Source: Anaerolineae bacterium (GTDB lineage Bacteria; Chloroflexota; Anaerolineae; 4572-78; J111). From it: 8,019 nt of DNA. Location of the stretch: NCBI GenBank assembly GCA_023382535.1, contig JAHDWA010000167.1, positions 1 to 8,019 of the forward strand. Direction: 5' to 3'. The position numbers and the translations under genes were made by a program. The notes beneath the pieces were generated by a model. That model saw nothing but the letters and a program-made list of their open reading frames with translations, was not told where the DNA came from and searched no databases. Of the stretch, positions 1 through 6,463 are shown piece by piece. Positions within the stretch are counted from its first letter, which is position 1; the number at the start of each line of letters is the position of its first letter.

Positions 1-2081
1 GCCAGCCTTTCCAGGCGCTTGCTCTTATCCAGCATCGAACCGAGCTTCTCCTGGAAGGTCAGCGTGTCCAAACGCGGCAAAAACTCTTCCAGCTTCTTTT
101 CGGTATCCGCCTTGAAGAAAAATTCGGCGTCGGCATAGCGCGCCCGCAGCACGCCTTCGTTGCCCCGGCCCACGGTGTCCAGGTGCTCTTTGCCGCCGTT
201 ACGCACGCCAATGAAGTAGGGCAGTAGGGACGAGCTGTCCGCTTGTCCTACCAGCGGGAAGTAACGCTGGTGTTTCTTCATCACCGTAGTCAGCACCGGC
301 TGGGGCAGGTCAAGATACCTTTCCTCGAAATGACCCAGGAAGGCTGTCGGCTGCTCGACCAGATGAGTCACTTCTTCCAGCAAACCCGGCTCATCCGGGA
401 CCTGCCCGCCGGCCTCGGCGGCAATTAATTCAAGCTGCTGCTTAATTTCAGCGCGGCGGGCAGCGGGGTCTACCAAAACCCGGTGCGTATCCATCGTCGT
501 CAGGTACGAAGCGGCGCTGGCAATCTCGATGTCGGGTGATCCCTCGGGCCGCAGGCCGCGCGTTACCCGCCCGCTGCTCAAACCCGCGTAGTCAAAGGGA
601 ACGACCTGATCCCCCAGGAGTGCGACCAGCCAGCGAATCGGACGGCTGAAGGTTGTTTTAGCCACGCTCTCCCCCACCTGGGCCGAGGCCAGCCAGCGCA
701 TGGACTTGCCAAAGCCGATGCTGCGAATAAAATCGGGCAGGGCATCGGCCAATGCCTCCAGCGTGGGCCGGCCCGCGGTGCGCACCGCAGCAACAACATA
801 CTGGCCGCCGTCCATATCGCGGACTTCCAGGGCTGCTACGTCTACCCCTTTGCTGCGGGCAAAACCCTGGGCCGCTTTGGTAGGCTGGCCCTCGGCATCA
901 AAGGCCACTTTGGCGGAGGGGCCACGAGCGATTTCCTCTAAATCTTGCTGGCGGGGGGCCAGGCCTTCCACCAGAACGACCAGGCGGCGCGGCGTTCCCA
1001 AAACACGCAGGCTGTCGTAGCTCAAGCGCAGATTGGTTAAGAATTTCGGCGCGGCCTCCTGCAAATAGGCCAGGGCATCGGTCACGTCATGGGAGGGTAG
1101 TTCTTCCGACCCGATTTCTAGCAAAAAGGGTGCGGGAACATCTGTTTTTTTGCTCTTGACTATCTTCGGTCCACTATCTTCTATCTTCTTCCGCTCCGGC
1201 ATGTACTTCAACAACGGAAAGCCCGCCTTCTCCCGCTGCTCGACAAACGCTTTGGCCACATCGTGCGACATGCGGCGCATGCGGGCAAAGTAGCCGGCCC
1301 GCTCGGTCACACCAATCGCGCCCCGCGTATCGAGAATGTTGAAAGCGTGCGAACATTTGAGTACGTAGTCGTGGGCCGGGATGACCAGGCCATGAGCCAG
1401 GCAGCGCTTGGCTTCGGCTTCGTAAAAATTGTAGGCAGCTTTCAGCCCCTCGACATCGGCCACATAAAAATCGTACTCGCAGTGCTCGATTTCCTGGCGT
1501 AATAAGATGTCGCCGTAGGTCTGGCGGCCGTCCCAGTCAATGTCCCAGACTCGCTCCACGCCTTGCAGGTACATGACAATACGTTCCAGGCCGTAGGTCA
1601 GCTCGACGGCCACGGGGTCGAGCGGGAAGCCGCCGGACTGCTGGAAGTAGGTGTACTGGCTAATTTCCTGTCCATCCATCCACACTTCCCAACCCAGGCC
1701 CCACGCGCCCAGGGCCGGGCTTTCCCAGTTGTCTTCGACAAAGCGAATATCGTGCTCCTCGCGCTTAATGCCGATGGCAAAGAGGCTGTTCAGGTAAAGC
1801 TCCTGCGGGTTGCCGGGGTCAGGTTTGAGGATGACTTGATACTGGTGGTGCATCTGCATGCGGTTGGGGTTTTCGCCAAAGCGGCCATCGTCGGGCCGGA
1901 AGGAGGGTTCGACATAGCCGACCAGCCACGGCTCCGGCCCCAATACCCGCAGAATCGTGCCGGGGTTGGCCGTCCCCGCCCCGACTGTCTCGTGGTAGGG
2001 CTGCCAGATGGTTGCGCCCTGGTCGGCCCAGTATTTTTCCAGGGTCATGATGATTTGTTGAAAATTGAGCGGTTTGGACAT
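1..2081 (-). CDS. glyQS: Fused glycyl-tRNA synthetase (alpha + beta subunits in one chain), 3' end outside window
   Basis: Charges tRNA-Gly with glycine in the cytoplasm. 693 codons are visible, open at the left edge. Residues 1 to about 293 are a complete class II catalytic alpha subunit, with conserved blocks [40 protein letters not shown] and [17 protein letters not shown]. Residues of about 294-314 are a lysine-rich linker. The beta subunit starts near residue 316 with [12 protein letters not shown], then TPRRL, RGP, FSRPIRW, the [10 protein letters not shown] block, ADAEFFF and [14 protein letters not shown]. Roughly 300 or more C-terminal residues (HD-like and anticodon-binding parts) should lie beyond position 1. 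Most bacteria encode separate glyQ and glyS; fused forms are known in chlamydiae and plant organelles. The start is ATG at 2081, with GAGGAG (2085-2090) as ribosome binding site. It lies 30 bp behind the Uma2 gene and is probably co-transcribed with it. The call is very secure. Confidence 0.96.
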   Translation of the reverse strand, partial: MSKPLNFQQIIMTLEKYWADQGATIWQPYHETVGAGTANPGTILRVLGPEPWLVGYVEPSFRPDDGRFGENPNRMQMHHQYQVILKPDPGNPQELYLNSLFAIGIKREEHDIRFVEDNWESPALGAWGLGWEVWMDGQEISQYTYFQQSGGFPLDPVAVELTYGLERIVMYLQGVERVWDIDWDGRQTYGDILLRQEIEHCEYDFYVADVEGLKAAYNFYEAEAKRCLAHGLVIPAHDYVLKCSHAFNILDTRGAIGVTERAGYFARMRRMSHDVAKAFVEQREKAGFPLLKYMPERKKIEDSGPKIVKSKKTDVPAPFLLEIGSEELPSHDVTDALAYLQEAAPKFLTNLRLSYDSLRVLGTPRRLVVLVEGLAPRQQDLEEIARGPSAKVAFDAEGQPTKAAQGFARSKGVDVAALEVRDMDGGQYVVAAVRTAGRPTLEALADALPDFIRSIGFGKSMRWLASAQVGESVAKTTFSRPIRWLVALLGDQVVPFDYAGLSSGRVTRGLRPEGSPDIEIASAASYLTTMDTHRVLVDPAARRAEIKQQLELIAAEAGGQVPDEPGLLEEVTHLVEQPTAFLGHFEERYLDLPQPVLTTVMKKHQRYFPLVGQADSSSLLPYFIGVRNGGKEHLDTVGRGNEGVLRARYADAEFFFKADTEKKLEEFLPRLDTLTFQEKLGSMLDKSKRLERL
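1160..1187. repeat. Short tandem heptamer repeat (CTATCTT) inside the GlyRS alpha-beta linker
   Basis: Four 7-bp units in register on the plus strand: CTATCTT (1160-1166), CGGTCCA (1167-1173), CTATCTT (1174-1180) and CTATCTT (1181-1187). Three units are identical and one is divergent. On the coding (minus) strand the block encodes about residues 299-308 ([10 protein letters not shown]), which lie in the linker between the catalytic alpha part and the beta part rather than in a conserved fold. Four heptamers are 28 bp, so this is not by itself a frame-neutral insertion; three units would be. The sequence differs from the CGTGATR heptamers near recO but shares the 7-bp period. Confidence 0.6.
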
Positions 2082-2111
2082 CTTCTCCTCAATCTATTTT
2101 TAATTCGGGCA

Positions 2112-2687
2112 TCAACTCTCCCATTCTACCCGCTGATACACCCGGCTCAACGGTATCTCCACGCCTACCGACTCCAGCATCAGCACCCCCGCAAGATCAT
2201 TGAACTCGGTCAGCAGCCAGCGACCATCCTCCAACTTGTGAAAATACTCCACATGGACGCGAGCCTGGTCAATCAGTACGTAATCTTGGAGAGTCTCAAT
2301 TGCCCGGTAAAGCTCGAACTTTGCACCCCGGTCGTAAGCTTGGGTCGATTCTGACAATACCTCGATAATCACGACCGGATTGGTAATTGTATCCGTTCGC
2401 CCCTTGATGTACTCAATTCGGCCACAAACAACCATCACATCCGGATAGGTATATAAACTGTTCTTCTTGACGTGCAGGCGCATATCCGTGATAAAGGCTT
2501 CACAGGGCTTACCTTCTGGTACGTCCTCTAAGGCAATTATCAGATTCCTAGCAATCCGGTTATGATTGGCCGATCCGCCGGACATCGCAAAGATTTCGCC
2601 GCGATAGTATTCACTGCGATACTCTGCCGTTTCCTCCAAAGCCAGATATTCTTCGGGGCTATAGTGTTTCTGTGGCTGGGCGACCAT
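2112..2687 (-). CDS. Uma2 family (DUF820) PD-(D/E)XK nuclease-like protein
   Basis: A 191-residue protein of the Uma2/DUF820 family, a restriction-endonuclease-like fold that is abundant in cyanobacteria and Chloroflexota and whose cellular role is poorly known. Family hallmarks are visible in order: YSPEEYLALEE near the N-terminus (residues 9-19), YRGEIFAMSGGS with NHNRI (28-44), then the putative catalytic core YPDV (Asp83), VVIIEVLSEST (Glu109) and DRGAKFELYR (Lys123), followed by LQDYVLID. No target-recognition or methylase partner is encoded nearby. The start ATG at 2687 has a good ribosome binding site, AGGAGAG at 2693-2699. It lies between recO (53 bp upstream) and glyQS (30 bp downstream), all on the same strand, so it probably shares their transcript. 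The family call is firm; nuclease activity is inferred from the motif residues. Confidence 0.9.
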   Translation of the reverse strand: MVAQPQKHYSPEEYLALEETAEYRSEYYRGEIFAMSGGSANHNRIARNLIIALEDVPEGKPCEAFITDMRLHVKKNSLYTYPDVMVVCGRIEYIKGRTDTITNPVVIIEVLSESTQAYDRGAKFELYRAIETLQDYVLIDQARVHVEYFHKLEDGRWLLTEFNDLAGVLMLESVGVEIPLSRVYQRVEWES

Positions 2688-2700
2688 TTAACTCTCCTAT

Positions 2701-2758
2701 CGTGATACGTGAAATGTAATAGGTAAGAAATAACAATCCTCACGTTTCACGTTTCACG
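2701..2758. repeat. Heptameric repeat array with inverted arms between Uma2 and recO
   Basis: Reading the plus strand, units in 7-bp register are CGTGATA, CGTGAAA, TGTAATA, GGTAAGA and AATAACA (2701-2735), followed by the complementary type TCACGTT, TCACGTT, TCACG (2740-2758). The left arm 2701-2714 and the right arm 2745-2758 form an inverted repeat with one mismatch in 14 bp around a 30-bp loop. The same order CGTGATR-CGTGAWR, six or seven other bases, then AGGTAAGA 20 bp from the array start, recurs at 3641-3668, so the two loci are copies of one repeat family. The right part runs into the last codons of recO. Confidence 0.7.
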
Positions 2759-3516
2759 CCCTCTTTTTTTAACTGCCGCAAAAACTCTGCGCTCTTTAAC
2801 CGCCGTTCCAGGAGGAAGGTGATGTAGTTAAACAACAGGCTTTCGACGTGCTGCCGCGTGGCCGGGGTAAGCTGCAACTTGGCGATCTTCTCCCACGGCT
2901 CGCTTTGCAGGTAGCGCAGCACTTTGAGCACCGGCAAAGGCAGCGGCTCGGCGTTGGGTCGAGCTTCGCCGTGCCGGGGGCAGAGCGCGCCGCCATCCAC
3001 AAAGTGGAAAAAGTTAGTCACCGGCTCCAGGCTCTCACCGCAGGCCACACAGAAGTGAAGCTGCGGCTGAAAGCCGGTCAAACTGAGCAAATGCAGCTCA
3101 AAAAAACGCAGCGCCAGGAAGGGGTCGTCCGAGTGGCTGAGATGAGCCAGGGTCAGCGTCAGCAGTTGAAACAGCGGCGCGTTGGCATCATGCTCCTCGG
3201 TGAAACGATCCACCAGTTCGGCCAGGTAGTAGGCGTGGCTGGTCTTCTCCAAATTTTCCCGCAAATCCCGGTACGGCTCGACAATTTCGGCCTGGGAAAT
3301 AATGTCCCAGGTACGTCCCTGGGCCACCAGCATATCGGTCAGCATAAACAGCTCGACATGCCCCGCCTTGCGGCTGGTCGTTTTGCGGACACCTTTGGCC
3401 AGCAGGCGTAACTTACCGCGTTCCGGGGTCAACACGGTTAGCAGCCGGTCGGCCTCCCCAAAATCACTGCGGCGCAGAATAACAGCATCGGTACGGTAAA
3501 GACGTTCATTAGCCAT
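2740..3516 (-). CDS. recO: DNA repair protein RecO
   Basis: The RecO mediator of the RecFOR recombinational repair pathway, which helps load RecA on SSB-coated single-stranded DNA. Length is 258 residues, normal for the family. The N-terminal OB-fold begins YRTDAVILRRSDFGEADRL and continues with PERGKLRLLAKGVRK (residues 7-45). The helical C-terminal part carries a zinc-finger-like motif, Cys156-x2-Cys159 and Cys179-x2-His182, in the context CVACG and GGALCPRHG; the E. coli protein lacks this motif but many others have it. The start at 3516 (MANERLYRTD) fits the family exactly, yet no Shine-Dalgarno sequence precedes it and a TATAAT box ends only 8 bp upstream, which suggests leaderless translation. 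The last codons (V-K-R-E-T-stop) are made of the heptamer repeat GTGAAAC. It lies upstream of Uma2 and glyQS on the same strand. Confidence 0.95.
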   Translation of the reverse strand: MANERLYRTDAVILRRSDFGEADRLLTVLTPERGKLRLLAKGVRKTTSRKAGHVELFMLTDMLVAQGRTWDIISQAEIVEPYRDLRENLEKTSHAYYLAELVDRFTEEHDANAPLFQLLTLTLAHLSHSDDPFLALRFFELHLLSLTGFQPQLHFCVACGESLEPVTNFFHFVDGGALCPRHGEARPNAEPLPLPVLKVLRYLQSEPWEKIAKLQLTPATRQHVESLLFNYITFLLERRLKSAEFLRQLKKEGVKRET

Positions 3517-3524
3517 AAGCAGGA

Positions 3525-3553
3525 ATTATACTCTGGGCAGAGGGGATGAGCAA
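3525..3553 (-). promoter_or_regulatory. Putative sigma70-type promoter for recO (leaderless transcript)
   Basis: On the minus strand a perfect -10 box TATAAT occupies 3525-3530, with a weak -35 TTGCTC at 3548-3553 and 17 bp between them. The expected transcription start, about 7 bp after the -10 box, falls within a couple of bases of the recO ATG at 3516. This would give an mRNA with essentially no 5' leader. The -35 matches consensus at only three positions, so the -10 box carries the call. Confidence 0.5.
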
Positions 3554-3591
3554 GGATAGTGTAATTAGTCCCGGTTCAGGTTACGGGTGAT

Positions 3592-3620
3592 TTGACAAGC
3601 ACCTAAAAATGATATTTACT
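3592..3620 (+). promoter_or_regulatory. Putative sigma70-type promoter for the kinase/deacetylase unit
   Basis: A perfect -35 hexamer TTGACA lies at 3592-3597, followed after 17 bp by TTTACT (3615-3620, four of six matches to TATAAT). Transcription would start near 3627, exactly where the heptamer repeat begins, giving a leader of about 105 nt that contains the repeat hairpin. A second -10-like box, TAGAAT at 3689-3694, lacks a convincing -35. Confidence 0.4.
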
Positions 3621-3626
3621 TTCCGG

Positions 3627-3683
3627 CGTGACATGTAACGCGTGATGCGTGATGATTTCCAGGTAAGATTTCTTACGCATCAC
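3627..3683. repeat. Heptameric repeat array and hairpin in the recO/kinase divergent spacer
   Basis: Four direct 7-bp units run in register: CGTGACA (3627), TGTAACG (3634), CGTGATG (3641) and CGTGATG (3648); GGTAAGA follows in the same register at 3662. Two inverted repeats are visible. GTGATGCGT (3642-3650) pairs perfectly with ACGCATCAC (3675-3683), and inside it GTAAGA (3663-3668) pairs with TCTTAC (3671-3676) around two T residues. The arrangement copies that at 2701-2728. If the promoter at 3592-3620 is used, the whole element is transcribed as the 5' leader of the kinase gene. Confidence 0.7.
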
Positions 3684-3721
3684 AGGCCTAGAATAACAAT
3701 TTCTTGGAGTTGCTTAGCTAC

Positions 3722-3727
3722 AAGGAA
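3722..3727 (+). promoter_or_regulatory. Ribosome binding site that fixes the kinase start
   Basis: AAGGAA lies 6 bases ahead of the ATG at 3734. The alternative in-frame TTG at 3704, ten codons upstream, has no purine-rich site before it, so the ATG is preferred. Confidence 0.6.
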
Positions 3728-3733
3728 CTGACG

Positions 3734-5119
3734 ATGACTTTTCAACTCGCAAAACCCAAACTGGTCCCCCCACTCGACCCGGCCTTTTGCCCGGCTGTAT
3801 TAGCCAACCACGCCTTTACCCAGGAGGTGGCAGAGGCAGGCGTGCCGCTGGTGATAGGCCTGGAGCGGGCCGACGGCACTGTTTCTCGTTTTGAGACCAG
3901 GGTTTTTCCAGATCATCACCCCCGCGCCGAAGCCAACCTGATGTATGCGGAGAGATTGCTTAAATTTCTACTCTGGCAGCGCGGCGGGTGGAAGGTTTAT
4001 GTTGGCGGTCCCCCATCTATTGGGCGTTATCTCAAACAGTGTTATGCTCCTGAAGGAGCTCGTTCATTCGATTTTCACTTTATGGGCGAGAGTGTCTACC
4101 AAAAACCCTTCACTGTCGTTGAGTGCGCTGCGGCTGACGTTCCGGCTGAAAAGGAAAGCGAGCAGGCCTTGGGCCGGCACCTGGAAGGATGCCGCCTCGG
4201 CTTTGATTTAGGCGCATCCGACCTCAAGGTTGCGGCCGTGATTGATGGACAGGCCATCTTTAGCGAGGAGATTGTCTGGGAGCCGCGCCAGCAGACCGAC
4301 CCGCACTATCACTACCATCACCTCATGGCCGCTCTGAAACTGGCGGCGTCGAAGATGCCCCGGGTAGACGCTATTGGGGGCAGTTCGGCCGGGGTCTATA
4401 TCAATAATCGGGTCATGGTGGCTTCCCTCTTTCGCGGTATTCCGCCAGAGCGGTTCGACGAAGTCAGGAACATGTTTCTGCGGATTCGTGAAGAAATGGG
4501 CGTGCCGCTGGAAATTGTCAACGATGGGGAGGTCACCGCCCTGGCTGGCTCGATGTCACTGGAAGATAACGCGATTCTGGGAATCGCCCTGGGATCGAGC
4601 GAAGCGGCAGGTTATGTCACGCCCCAGGGCAACATTACCGGCTGGCTCAACGAATTGGCCTTTGCGCCGATTGACTACAGCCCTGCCGCTCCTGTTGACG
4701 AGTGGTCGGGCGACCGGGGTTGTGGCGCACTTTATTTCTCGCAGCAGTGTGTCTTTCGCCTGGCGCCAAAGGTGGGGCTTGAGCTAGCCCACGATCTAAC
4801 CGACGCCGCCAAACTCAAGCTGGTCCAGGAAAAGCTTGAAGCAGGACACGCTGGCGCCAGAAAAATCTGGCAGAGTATGGGCTACTACCTGGGTTACGGT
4901 ATTGCCCACTACGCTGACTTTTACGCCTTGAAGCACGTCCTTATTTTGGGCCGCTGTACCTCCGGCAGCGGCGGCTCGTTAATACTGGCAGGCGCCAATG
5001 AAGTCCTGACGGCGGAGTTTCCCCAACTGGCCCGGCAAATCAGCCTGCACCTGCCGGATGAAAAGAGCCGGCGGGTGGGGCAATCCATCGCCGCCGCCAG
5101 CCTGCCGGCAACCAACTGA
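3734..5119 (+). CDS. ROK-like (ASKHA superfamily) sugar kinase homologue with extra N-terminal domain
   Basis: A 461-residue protein if started at ATG 3734. Residues of about 155-461 look like a ROK-family fold: phosphate-binding RLGFDLGASDLKVAAV (Asp158), AIGGSSAGVYINNRV, VNDGEVTALAG with the presumed catalytic Asp264, and the second phosphate loop ILGIALGSSEAAGYV (from about 283). ROK kinases phosphorylate hexoses or amino sugars with ATP. Two features are odd. The usual zinc site (E-x-G-H plus C-x-C-G-x2-G-C) is degenerate: ELAF replaces it at 307-310, with only RGCG around Cys330. There is also an N-terminal segment of about 150 residues (including WKVYVGGPPSIGRYLKQCY) that I do not recognise. 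The cytoplasmic PIG-L gene follows after 11 bp, suggesting a shared job, perhaps amino-sugar salvage. The fold call is good; the substrate, and even kinase activity, are unproven. Confidence 0.75.
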   Translation: MTFQLAKPKLVPPLDPAFCPAVLANHAFTQEVAEAGVPLVIGLERADGTVSRFETRVFPDHHPRAEANLMYAERLLKFLLWQRGGWKVYVGGPPSIGRYLKQCYAPEGARSFDFHFMGESVYQKPFTVVECAAADVPAEKESEQALGRHLEGCRLGFDLGASDLKVAAVIDGQAIFSEEIVWEPRQQTDPHYHYHHLMAALKLAASKMPRVDAIGGSSAGVYINNRVMVASLFRGIPPERFDEVRNMFLRIREEMGVPLEIVNDGEVTALAGSMSLEDNAILGIALGSSEAAGYVTPQGNITGWLNELAFAPIDYSPAAPVDEWSGDRGCGALYFSQQCVFRLAPKVGLELAHDLTDAAKLKLVQEKLEAGHAGARKIWQSMGYYLGYGIAHYADFYALKHVLILGRCTSGSGGSLILAGANEVLTAEFPQLARQISLHLPDEKSRRVGQSIAAASLPATN

Positions 5120-5130
5120 AGGAGAATCCT

Positions 5131-5991
5131 GTGAAATTTAATCGTGATACCGCCCAAATTTTTGTCCCTGATGGCCGCTCTGTCGAGCCGGCTCTGTCAC
5201 GAACCACGCATCTGGCTGTGGGCGCTCATCAGGATGACCTGGAAATAATGGCCGTTGACGGCATCCTGGCCTGTTTTCAGCGCGAGGATAAATGGTTTAC
5301 CGGCGTGGTGGTCACCGACGGGCGTGGCTCGCCGCGCAGCGGGGTGTACCAAAATTACAGCGACGACCAGATGTGGGCTGTCCGCAACAAGGAGCAGCAG
5401 AAAGCCGCCATTATCGGCGAGTATGCCGCCCAGGTTTTGCTCGATTATCCCAGCAGCGCGGTTAAGGATGGGGCTAACAAGCAGCCGGTTGAAGACATAA
5501 CCCAGCTTTTGCAAATCGCCCGGCCTGAATTGGTCTACACCCACAACCTGGCCGATAAGCATCCAACCCATGTTGGGGTGGCCCTGAAGGTTATCGAAGC
5601 TATTCGCAGCCTGCCGAAGCCAGAACGTCCTCAAAAATTGTACGGCTGCGAAGTCTGGCGTGATTTGGATTGGATGGTGGACGAGGATAAAGTGGCCTTT
5701 AATTGTTCGGCCCATGATAATTTACAAACAACCCTGGTCGGCGTGTTCGATTCGCAGGTGAGCGGCGGCAAGCGGTATGACCTGGCCACGATGGGCCGCC
5801 GCCGGGCGCACGCCACTTATCACGCCTCGCACGAAACCGATGTCACCACTGGCCTGACCTTCGCTATGGATTTGACCCCACTGATCGAAAATAGCACCCT
5901 CGATATTTCGGCTTATGTGCAAGAATTAATCCATCGCTTTGCCGAGGATGTCAGGCAGCGCATTAACCAAATAACCTCGGCTAATTTGTAA
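5131..5991 (+). CDS. PIG-L/LmbE family deacetylase
   Basis: A 286-residue member of the PIG-L family, zinc-dependent hydrolases that remove N-acetyl groups from GlcNAc-type sugars and conjugates. The first metal motif is GAHQDDLE: His33, Asp35 (likely general base) and Asp36 correspond to the usual A-H-P-D-D-E, with Gln in place of Pro. The second is HPTH (144-147), where His147 should be the third zinc ligand. Further recognisable blocks are VVTDGRGSPRSGVY, YTHNLADKHPTH, GCEVWRDLDWM, SQVSGGKRYDLA and GRRRAHATYHASHE, so the full fold is present. There is no signal peptide, so it acts in the cytoplasm. The start is GTG at 5131 with AAGGAGA (5119-5125), which overlaps the stop of the kinase gene and indicates translational coupling. 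It probably deacetylates an amino sugar handled by the neighbouring kinase homologue; the substrate is unknown. Confidence 0.88.
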   Translation: MKFNRDTAQIFVPDGRSVEPALSRTTHLAVGAHQDDLEIMAVDGILACFQREDKWFTGVVVTDGRGSPRSGVYQNYSDDQMWAVRNKEQQKAAIIGEYAAQVLLDYPSSAVKDGANKQPVEDITQLLQIARPELVYTHNLADKHPTHVGVALKVIEAIRSLPKPERPQKLYGCEVWRDLDWMVDEDKVAFNCSAHDNLQTTLVGVFDSQVSGGKRYDLATMGRRRAHATYHASHETDVTTGLTFAMDLTPLIENSTLDISAYVQELIHRFAEDVRQRINQITSANL

Positions 5992-5993
5992 AT

Positions 5994-6407
5994 TTATAGG
6001 ATTTCCAGGTTTTCCGGCCCGAAACTGTGAGGAAGTAAATCGTTAAGGCTGACGACTTGATAGTTGCCCTTGATGTCCCCTATAATAACCGTCAAATTGG
6101 GAGCGAACTCGCGCATCACTTGGCGGCAAACCCCGCATGGAGCGCCGCCGTTGCCGGTCACAACCGCAATAGCGGCAAATTCACGCTCTCCTTCGGAGAC
6201 AGCCTTAAAGATAGCTGTCCGTTCCGCGCAATTAGAAGGAGTGTAGGCAGCATTTTCAATATTGCAGCCCGTATAAATTTTCCCCCTTGTGGTTAGCAGC
6301 GCTGCACCCACTTTGTAATGGGAATAGGGCGAGTAGGATTTTTCTCTGGCTTCAATCGCTGCCTTGAGCAAATGATCCCACTGGGGAGTTTTAGATGAGT
6401 CGGTCAT
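5994..6407 (-). CDS. cdd: Cytidine deaminase
   Basis: Hydrolytic deamination of cytidine and deoxycytidine to uridine forms in pyrimidine salvage, in the cytoplasm. At 137 residues it fits the short homotetrameric class. Motifs: SPYSHYKVGAAL (residues 26-37), substrate-binding GCNIENAAY (47-55), catalytic and zinc motif CAE (Cys60, catalytic Glu62) and PCGVC (Cys91, Cys94), giving three Cys zinc ligands. The start ATG at 6407 is the first possible one, because an in-frame TAA lies two codons upstream; no clear Shine-Dalgarno sequence is seen. It lies 56 bp behind the hemolysin-C-like gene on the same strand, the usual pairing in this neighbourhood. Its stop lies 2 bp from the convergent stop of the deacetylase gene, with no room for a terminator. 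Confidence 0.96.
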   Translation of the reverse strand: MTDSSKTPQWDHLLKAAIEAREKSYSPYSHYKVGAALLTTRGKIYTGCNIENAAYTPSNCAERTAIFKAVSEGEREFAAIAVVTGNGGAPCGVCRQVMREFAPNLTVIIGDIKGNYQVVSLNDLLPHSFGPENLEIL

Positions 6408-6463
6408 GGTTTATCTGCAAATAAGGGAAGACTGGAAACGGCATGTTGCTCATTCACCCCTGC

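Noticed and set aside
1563..2354. 263-codon plus-strand open frame
   Set aside because: It runs antisense across the GlyRS alpha part and the end of Uma2, both supported by strong motifs; the translation shows no recognisable domain.
2848..3411. 187-codon plus-strand open frame
   Set aside because: Antisense to recO, low-complexity Gln/Arg-rich product, no family features.
2701..3690. CRISPR-like array or riboswitch in the recO flanks
   Set aside because: The repeated units are 7 bp and contiguous with no spacers, and no riboswitch core or conserved T-box element is recognisable.
3704..3733. Alternative TTG start adding ten residues to the kinase homologue
   Set aside because: No ribosome binding site precedes it, whereas AAGGAA is well placed before the ATG at 3734.
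4374..4787. 137-codon plus-strand open frame in another phase
   Set aside because: Overlaps the ROK core entirely; Trp/Ser/Arg-rich translation typical of an off-frame shadow.
5197..5715. 172-codon minus-strand open frame
   Set aside because: Antisense to the PIG-L gene, whose metal-binding motifs are intact in the plus frame.
5960..6010. Bidirectional terminator between the deacetylase gene and cdd
   Set aside because: Only a short AT palindrome around TAAATTTA is present; there is no GC stem and no room outside the coding ends.
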